From Polyporus tsugae (taxonomy: Eukaryota; Basidiomycota; Agaricomycetes; Polyporales; Polyporaceae): a stretch of 64,000 nucleotides of DNA. The stretch's first letter is position 1, and each line of letters begins with the position of its first letter. Location of the stretch: contig JAHRBS010000012.1 of assembly GCA_024305745.1 (NCBI GenBank), positions 67,001 through 131,000 of the forward strand. The letters run 5' to 3'. A program made the position numbers and the translations under genes. A model generated the notes under the pieces. That model worked only from the letters and a program-made list of their open reading frames with translations. It had not been told where the DNA came from and searched no databases. Positions 56,584 to 64,000 of this stretch are shown piece after piece.

Positions 56584-56932
56584 GCACGATCCGAAGATCG
56601 TTGATTATATGCGCAGGACAATGGGAAGTGGGTTGAGCGGACTGTTTGGTGCAGAATGTACTGAAGAACAGGAGCAGTGAATACAGGAAGGATGGGGTTA
56701 TCGCGGTGAGAGAATGGTTACGGATGTGCAGGCAGTCCTAGCCACCGATCACCAGGAGAAGTCAATCGTGGTCGAAGACGCAGTCGAGGATGACTATCCC
56801 GTTCGCTTCAGGCAGAGAGCCGCGTATGGTCACAGCCATAACGCCTTACGCGACGCGCAATAGTAGGTCACCCCTTTCCTCGCCCTGCCACTGTCTACGA
56901 CCGCCGACAGATCCCAACGATCGCACTCAACG
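56584..56932. other. Divergent promoter of ATG14 and Crinkler copy C
   Basis: 349 nt, no gene; no obvious TATA box on the plus side. Confidence 0.5.
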
Positions 56933-58759
56933 ATGGCTAGCCAGGTTCCCAAGTGGATGCAAGAGCTCTACGACCGTTCCTGGGTTGCCTCAGAAGCGTT
57001 CACCGAAGAACGCCATGGCCTCACCGTCGTCACAAGCTTCTCGCCTGCGGTCTTGGACAGGATTGTCGTCGTCCGGGAAGAATATCTCCAGCTCTGGGAC
57101 CACCTCAGGGAAGCACACGAGGGAAAGCGCCGTGGCGGGCTGGTTCTGACCGGCCATCCGGGTACCGGTGCGTGAAAATCATCTTGGCCAGGCTCATCAT
57201 TGACGGCAGCCTCATCTGGCAGGAAAATCTTCCTTCCTCCGTTATGCCTTCACTAGGGCCATGCACGAGAAGATTCCGGTCGCGTACTGTACCTCACCGG
57301 ACGGGTATTTCTACTGCGATGAAAACGGGTGTGCTCGCTATCCGCTCGCTGGACCTATGACCCTCCACTGCCACATGGGCGAGGGCAAGTTCTTTCTTGC
57401 ACTGCTGGACTCGTCCTTCACTCCTGTCACGCCGCCTGTAACCTTCCTTGACCGATATCAGAGGTGTTACACCATCCAAGAAACTCCACTGGATCCAGAC
57501 CGCTGGCATGGTTTGGCATCGGAGAGAGAAGCAGAATTTTGGATCTTGCCTTTCTGGACGGAAGATGAAGTGCGAAAGCTCCAGTGAGTACTAGGGGTGA
57601 TAATTCATGCACTCTCAACTTTCTATGCAGGCAATGCTATGAGGAGGACGGTCCTCACCCGTGGACCGACCCTGACGGGTACTACTCTCCCCTGGACGTC
57701 TTCCATCTTCTAGGCCCATCAGTTCGACAGTGCTTCATTGAGGGCGGCAACAGGAAAACACCTCGGGGCCCAGCAATAGACTTCCAGCGACATCTTGACC
57801 CTGAAGCGTTCCTCGACAACGTGGACGCTGTCATCACCGCAGTGCATCGATCGATGGACGCAGCTTCTCCTGAACACCCTGACCTCTACCGGCTCCTCTT
57901 CGCTTATAAGCCTCATGACCTCACGAACCCCATACGCTACCCAGCCTTGTGCTACAACATTCCCACCCTCCACCTCTACAGGGTTCTCTTGGCGCACTTC
58001 CGTCAGCGGACCGCCGACGAACAGGTCGCCCTGATCGCCAAGTTGGCCCGACTCCCTCAAGTCCTGTCTTTCGTCTACGACCCGATCATACTCGACGTCC
58101 TGAGCTCGCCCGACGTCCCTGCCGTCGCCTGCCATCTCGCAGACGGCTCCACCTTCACGCTCGGGCCCGGTCTCGTGCTCGCCGGCGACCAGGTCCGAGT
58201 CACCGCCGCCGACGCGCCCATTGTCCCTCGCGATAACCACATCTATTTTCTTCGCAACGGCCTCCCGTGGCTGAGCGCAGTCGTCGTCAGCGAGGACCAA
58301 GACCCGCGTGACGATCCTCCACACGACGGTCGCACACCGCCGCAAAGTCGCGTCGTCGGCCGTGAGCGCGGTGATCAAGAAGCTCCTGCGGCGGTCGATG
58401 ATGCCCAACGTGACGCGTGCGAGCCTCGCCGCGATCAAGTGGACGCTCATCTTCGTCAGCCCAGGCGCGAGCGGGGAGGAGATGGCGAAGAAGATGGAGA
58501 AGGTCAAGTTCCGCAATAGGCAGCAGCAGCACCCCACCGTCGCCGTCGGGTGGCTGGAGATTGGAGCCCGCCTCGCCGAGTCGTACCCGGAGAAGGTCTT
58601 GGTAAGTGTTTCGGTGGTGTGTGTGCGTGCGCACGCGCTGATACTACACCAATTGGTTGGGCACTGTAGGACGAGCTCAAGCGCCACGACGCAGTTGATC
58701 TCGACCAAGTGGTCGATGACGATGCTGAGCCGGACATGGACGAAGACCCTCCGGCTTGA
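56933..58759 (+). pseudogene. Crinkler-type P-loop NTPase, copy C, with a frameshift
   Basis: Exons 56933-57167, 57223-57583, 57631-58601 and 58670-58759. Splice signals and intron positions match copies A and B. Walker A GHPGTGKS (about 74-81) is again split by intron 1. The family blocks are kept: VVVREEYLQLWDHLREAHEG, KIPVAYC, YFYCDENGC, FFLALLDSS, QRCYTIQETP and DEVRKLQ. In exon 3, after VVVSEDQ (about 58290-58301), one extra A shifts the frame. The expected continuation (TRVTILHTTVAHRRKVASS and onward to FVSPGASGEEMAKKMEKVKF) lies intact in the next frame, and the last exon still ends with VVDDDAEPDMDEDPPA. Only this one lesion is seen, so it is either a very young pseudogene or a sequence error. 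Unshifted it would be ~550 residues. Confidence 0.65.
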
Positions 58760-59850
58760 AAGCGATCATGGCGGCTTTCCCCCTATCTTATATGGTATTT
58801 TGTTGTTTGTGGATGATTTAATCCGTCGCGATCGGTCGCATGGTACTACTGTTGTATTTTTATCCTTACGGTACTTGTCGCTGCTGTATTGAACTGTATA
58901 CTAGGCCAATTGTAATTCCTATGGCGTGTCGTTGGCGGATTGCCGATCAAACCACGAGGATGCCCCCCGAAGCTCTGGCTTCGAATTCAGAACGTAGGTG
59001 TTCATTACGATAGATACAATGCATCCCCTCGCACTGGGGCAAGGCGTCGTCAGAAGATAAACCTTGGCTCCACCCATTGTCGGTTGCAAACTGCAGGCAG
59101 CCCACTACAGCGTAGTACCTGGTACCTGTACTACCTGGCCAACGTCAGTGGTGGCACATCCACAACGGCAGAGCTGTACACAGTTCGCGCAGGGCTCCAA
59201 GGCATATTTAAACCGAATAACATTAGTATACTTATTGCAATGGATCCTGAGTCGGACGTCGACAACGTAAATGAGGGTCCGATCGATGCAAAGGCCACGG
59301 AGCTGAAGCTACAAGTCCAATTTCGACAAATCAAAGGGGAGACGAACAAGAAACGATAACCGGAACGCAACACAGCTCAACAGATGGCAGTGCGGAACTA
59401 ACTCGTCGAATGGAATGGGCCAATTGGTTTCTGAGAGGGAAAAAAAGTGGAAGGTCGAAATGGCGAGAGCAACAGCGAAATCAGAGTTACACAACGAAAG
59501 CGAAATACATAGTAGATGCATAAGTTCAAGACGCGAGAAGGGATGAGATGCATGAGACATATATGAGAGATGCACAACAGACGTATACGTCGATGGCGGG
59601 TGGGGGGGTTGGGGTAGATAATAGATGATTGAGATGCAAAATGCGAGGGCGAGTGAAATGCGAGACGGACATGTATCGATACAGATCTCGGATGGGGGAT
59701 GGGATGAGGGGGTATGGATGCAACAAAGCTGCACGCTGTACTCAAAGCAACACCGTCCATTGACAGCTCAGATGCGTCATCTACACTGCGAGTCGGAAAC
59801 AAGCAAACCTTCTCGCTTCACTTTCCTCTTTCGAGGAAGGGAAAATGAAG
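58760..59850. other. Intergenic
   Basis: About 1.1 kb. An open frame at 58940-59359 (+, 139 codons) ends in a Lys-rich tail but has no recognised motif and no supporting signals; I leave it uncalled. The rest contains the 3' UTR of the coiled-coil gene. Confidence 0.45.
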
Positions 59851-62800
59851 TTACGCAGGCATGGCACTCATGCGACGCGTCACCTTCACCTTCGACGTTG
59901 TCGCAGTAGAGCTCGTGCTCGACGAAGGCGATGGTACCGAGTTTTCCTTCTCCGAGGGCTCACCCCTAGACGAAACTGACGGCAGTCGCTGGAGCTTCTC
60001 GATCTTCTCCTGGCTAGACGTCGACGTGCGAAGTTTCGAGGGTTCGAGGATCGATGCTGAGCTTCTCCGTTGTTGGATGGGGGCCTTGATCGTGCTCGGG
60101 GTCCCACGTACAAAGGAACCGGAGGGAATGCGTGTGGGCGTGGCAGCGTTCGCCGACTGGCTGCGACTCACACCGGGAGTGGGAGGAGGGCCCATTGCGC
60201 CGTCGATGGTCCGCTTGGATGTGCTTGCACTGAGGGTGCTCGCGGGACCGTTGACACGAATGCTCTTGCCAAGGGCGGGCTTCGTGAGCGTCGAAGAAGT
60301 CTGGCTGACCCTCCGGCGATCCCTGACCGCACTGTCGGTGTCAGACAGAACGGAAGGCGGGCGGGTGCCGACGACGTTGGGCGTAGCGAAGATGGAAGAC
60401 TCGCGGCGGTTAGCTGGGATCTTGGCGGTGGACGCAGGAGTGCCTCCAGCTGTACCACGGACGCTCATGCGCCTCTTGAGCTGAAAGATACGGTGAGTAT
60501 ATGCGCCGTGTGAAATGTAGAGCAACGTACCAGCTCGAGCTCCTGCTGCTTCGAGTCCAACGCAATGTTCAGCCCGTTCATGTCCTCCTTGTCCTGTGCC
60601 CGTTGCTTCTGCAGCTGTACGAGCTTCATCTCCTTGTCCGCGCTCCCCTGCTGCAGCTCGAGCACCTGCCTCCTCAGCCTCTCCATCTCCGTCGTGAGCG
60701 CACCCACTCTGTCCGTCAGGGTGCCGACTTGCACGTCGTGCTCCGCCTTTTCGCGGACCATTGACTCCATCGCCGCGCGTGACTGGACCTCACGGGCGAC
60801 AACGTCCTGGAGTGTACGACTCTGTTCGTTGACGATCCGCGCATGCTCGCGCTTCATCTTCGCAATCTCGTTCTGCGCAAGCTCCGTCTCGTTCTCGCGC
60901 TCAGCCTCTTTCCTGTGGAGCTCGGAGAACTCTGCCTCGCGCTCGCGAAGGCGGGCCTCGACGCGGGTGGCGCGGTCGAGCGCGAACTTGTGCTCCTGGT
61001 CGAGGGCAGTGACCTTGTCCTCACGCTCGCGCAGTTCCTGTGTGAGTTCCTCGGCGTGCTCCTGCTCCGCACGGAGTTGGTCCTCCAGCTGCACAAGCGC
61101 GTCAGCATACAGCTCGTCCTTAAATGCTTGTCACCGGGTCTCACCTCGGTCAGCTGCTTCTCCAGGTCCTCTCTTACAGTCCAGATCTCCTGCACCTCCG
61201 CCTCAAGCTCGTTCTTCTTGTTCTCCGACTGCGTCCACTCCTCCTCCATCTCCTCCATCCGCTGGGTGAACTCCTCGGCGTCCCGCTTCGCCTCGTCCCT
61301 CTCCCGCTCCGCCTCGGCGATCCGCTCACTCATCGTCTCCGTGTTCCGCCACTGCGCCTCGAGCTCCGCCTTGAGCACGCCTAGCTCACCGTCCTTCTTC
61401 AGCACTTCCTCCCTCGCATCCGCAAGCTGCGTCTCGAGTGTCAGTTGTTCCGCCCTAAGCGCCTCATTCGCCGCCGTCAGCGCCTTCCTCTCGTCCTCCC
61501 ACCCGACCGTCGAAAGCAGGCGCAGGCGATCGCCCTCCTCGAGCGAGAGCGCCATGCTGATGTCCATGCTCTCCATCTGCTCCTGCGCACGGGCAATCCC
61601 GTCCTTGAGCTCCTGCTCCGCCTCGTCTCGCCGGCTAAGCTCCACCCGCACGTCCTCCAGCTCTGTCGTGGCCGCTTGCAGTTCCTCCGCGGTCGTGCGC
61701 TCGCGTTTCTCCCAGTCGTGCTTCTCGCGTTCGAGCTCCTCGATGCGCTTGTGCAGCGATCGCAACGCCATGTTGGACGCCTCGTCCATAATACTCCGCT
61801 CCATGCTCTCCTCGCGACTCCGGTCGACCTGCTCCTCCAGCGAGTGCGAGTAGCGCTCGAGCTCCGCGATGCGCTTCCGGTAGCCCTTGTTGAAACCCTT
61901 GCGCCGCTCGACCTCTCGCTCGCCCTCCTCCATACGGCTCTGCAGCATGCGCATCAGCTCGTCTTTGCCACGGAGGTCGACCTCGTACTGCGCGCAGAGT
62001 TCCGTCTGGAGCGCGAGCTGTGTCCGGAGCGACAGGATCAGGTCCTCCTCGCGCGACGCCGTCCGCTTATGCATCGTCACGACCTGCGGTGGCGTCGGGG
62101 GCACCCCGGTGCCAGGTGTGTAGTACGCCCTCGCATGTGCCCCGAAAGGATCCTTCTCCGGGGACCGCGGCGGGGTCTTCTGTGGCGGGGTCGGGGCCTT
62201 GAACATGATGAGCGCGCTAGACCCGCGGTCGTCGATGTCGGCCTCGGGCGGCGGCGGCTCCTTCTGTGCGGGCGAGCTGGGGAGGAAGGAGTGGAAGACG
62301 CTGTCGCTGTACGCACGGCTGCGGTTCTTGGGCTTGAGCGAGCTGCGCTTCGAGTTTAGGGAGATCGGGGAGTCCTTGCCGACATCCTTGATTGAATGGA
62401 AGACGGTTTGACCGAAGCTGAAGGATTGGCTCCGGTCGTGCATGCCTGACGGGGACCGGCTGTTTGAGGGGGTGCTTGAACGGAACTCGCCGTCGACCTG
62501 CGCTCGCATAGCGGTCGTCGACGTATCCGCATCCGACGAAGGGAGCTCGATGGCACTATCGAGCAACGGTGGGTGGTCTTTGCTGATGGGGATGGGCGGC
62601 AGGTCGAAATCCTGTGAGAGGTCAAATATATTGGTGTCCTCTGGCAGTGGAAGAGGTTTTATAGACGATGGCGGAGGCGGCGAGAAGACATCCTGAAGAG
62701 GTGGTCGTGAAGGCGTGCTACTGCTCGTCTTGAATCGTGCACCAAACGATGAAGGTGAGGGATCACTACCGCTACCGCTCGCGTTGGATACGTCGGGGGT

Positions 62801-63024
62801 GATAACCTTGTAGGCGTCGCGGGAGAAGAAGCGGACGCTCTGCCCTGTGCCCGGCGTCTGGCCATCACGGAGGATTGAACGCAACGAGCCGAAGCGACCA
62901 TCGAAGTTCGGTGTTATGGGGGTGCGGACAGAAACGGCAGAATCTGGAGGGCGCATAGAATCTTGTGAACGACGCTGTTGACTTGAGTCTGTGGATGCTC
63001 GACTGATGGAGGATGCGTCAGAGC
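59851..63024 (-). CDS. Large coiled-coil protein (probable cytoskeletal/spindle-type), 5' exon unresolved
   Basis: Three exons are clear: 63024-61145, 61088-60531 and 60480-59851 (introns 56 and 50 nt), giving over 1,020 residues. The N-terminal region is Ser/Pro-rich with a conserved-looking block FDGRFGSLRSILRD, TPGTGQSVRFFSRDAYKVI. From about residue 300 to 810 the protein is almost continuous Glu/Arg/Lys/Leu heptad coiled coil (e.g. EELEREKHDWEKRERTTAEE). The C terminus is basic and Ser/Thr/Pro-rich (PANRRESSIFATP, KVKVTRRMSAMPA), as in microtubule-associated proteins. The exon starts in phase 2 after an AG at 63025-63026, so a short first exon with the ATG must lie upstream, and I could not place it. 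A role at spindle poles or cell ends is inference from architecture only. Confidence 0.8.
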
Positions 63025-63026
63025 CT

Positions 63027-64000
63027 GCAGCACGAAACACATTAGCAACATGATTCTTCGAACGTGGTGTGTGCAGGATATATTCATGTTATGCACCGGG
63101 GCATCGGCCTGCGGCACACCGTGCCTTATGCTTTTCGTGTCGTGACCAAAGGCCGCGTTTGATAACAGGTTTTCCTGGACACGACAGTGCTCAAACAAGG
63201 GAAGTGGACCGCAGGGTATCATTGGCACCACCGTCTTCGGAAGGTGTCTCCAGTCACTGGGCATGGTGCCCTTCAATATATCGACATGTTGACAGGATGT
63301 AGGAGGGCGACGCCCTACTGCAGCCACGACGGGGCTTCGCGTCACAACAGGGTGCCCAATGTGATCGATGGGTAAGGTAAGCTGACACAAAGCTGATAGC
63401 AGATCTGCGGCCAGGACTGCCCAGAGGGCCTTGCTCTGTGCACGGTGTCTCATCGTTATCGTGGATTCATGTATGCCGTGGCCAAAAATCACTTCATGTC
63501 ACGACGAGCAAAGACGGATGGCCTAAGTGAGATTATCTTTTAAGAAGATTTTGCGCCACTTAACGTGTCTATAGCATCTCTCCCACCTCCCCCCCCGCGA
63601 GGACAAAGGGGCAAGAGGAATGCAGAAGACCCTTTAAGGGACTCAGAAGCCGGAGTGGGCTTTCCTCGTCGCATGTACATGCTTGTTACACCGACCTCAT
63701 AGCATGTAACAGACATAAGACAAGCATCAAGCACCATGCAACACAGTGGTGTACGATTGTGGCTTCGTCAAGACGCAACATGGCGTCCCACCAGCCCATG
63801 CCTCCTGTGAAGCTGCATGCATATATGCACTCCCACGACAGCCACCATGCAATATTCCGTTGACATCATACTCATGTCGCTTGCACGTCAAGATTTCACC
63901 ACAATATGATGACACATGCACGGAGGTTTCCCAGGCCGTGAGGAATGCTCCGTTGGCACCCAACACCCAACGCCGTAGACTAGAGACAAACGAGAGAGGA
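63027..64000. other. Upstream of the coiled-coil gene, no supportable gene
   Basis: About 1 kb to the window edge. It should contain the first exon and promoter of the coiled-coil gene. Candidate ATGs exist near 63078-63110 and 63220-63222 (minus strand), but none gives a convincing donor in the required phase. Nothing else recognised. Confidence 0.4.

Noticed and set aside
61445..62359. Plus-strand open frame of 304 codons opposite the coiled-coil gene
   Set aside because: Antisense shadow of a GC-rich coiled coil; Leu/Arg-rich without motifs.
1..64000. CRISPR arrays, bacterial operons, Shine-Dalgarno sites, rRNA genes
   Set aside because: None seen; the spliceosomal introns and gene families show a fungal nuclear sequence.

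Overview
The window looks like a chromosome segment of a basidiomycete fungus, most likely an Agaricomycete (a polypore-like wood-decay fungus is an inference). The genes carry many short spliceosomal introns of about 45-90 nt with GT(G/A)NGT donors, GC is high outside one AT-rich island, intergenic gaps are short, and the encoded families are fungal: CHS7, fungal tRNA ligase, ATG14, fungal Mis12, UNC93-like transporter and Crinkler-type NTPases. Gene models were spliced by hand from intron signals, reading phase and family conservation. In nearly all models the exon phases close exactly.

Layout. 1-10 kb: 3' end of a hypothetical gene (+), a hypothetical three-exon gene (2966-4391 +), repeat-rich intergenic DNA, and CHS7 (6260-8057 -). 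10.8-28 kb: an intron-containing tRNA-Pro, then a dispersed cluster of five paralogous short-chain dehydrogenase/reductase (SDR) loci with one shared seven-exon plan and mitochondrial-type N termini: SDR1 (-), SDR2 (- pseudogene), SDR3 (-), SDR4 (-) and SDR5 (+). Between them lie an omega-like glutathione transferase with a 21-nt catalytic microexon, kinetochore MIS12, a degenerate HNH-type gene, a cupin gene and HAP3 (NF-YB). 28-47 kb: a low-complexity hypothetical gene, ATG18, an Enhancer-of-zeste-like SET gene whose second half lies in an AT-rich island, EXO70 (with a 12-nt microexon), the tRNA ligase TRL1, a terminal-inverted-repeat element and a UNC93-like transporter. 47-59 kb: a frame-disrupted F-box-type gene and three paralogous Crinkler-type P-loop NTPase genes (two tandem on -, one on + with a frameshift), with ATG14 between them. 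59.8-63 kb: a large coiled-coil gene.

How the genes work together. The core genes do unrelated housekeeping: chitin synthase export, kinetochore, CCAAT-binding transcription, autophagy (ATG14 and ATG18 both act in PI3P-dependent autophagosome formation), exocytosis, and tRNA and unfolded-protein-response mRNA splicing. The accessory layer is the SDR paralogs with GST and cupin genes, which suggests redox or small-molecule metabolism, plus the fast-evolving Crinkler-type and E(z)-like genes. Strongest oddities: the mosaic identity between two Crinkler-type genes, the E(z)-like gene in an AT-rich island with an altered NHS motif, three GC-AG introns, two microexons inside conserved coding motifs, and a tRNA-Pro lacking G18.
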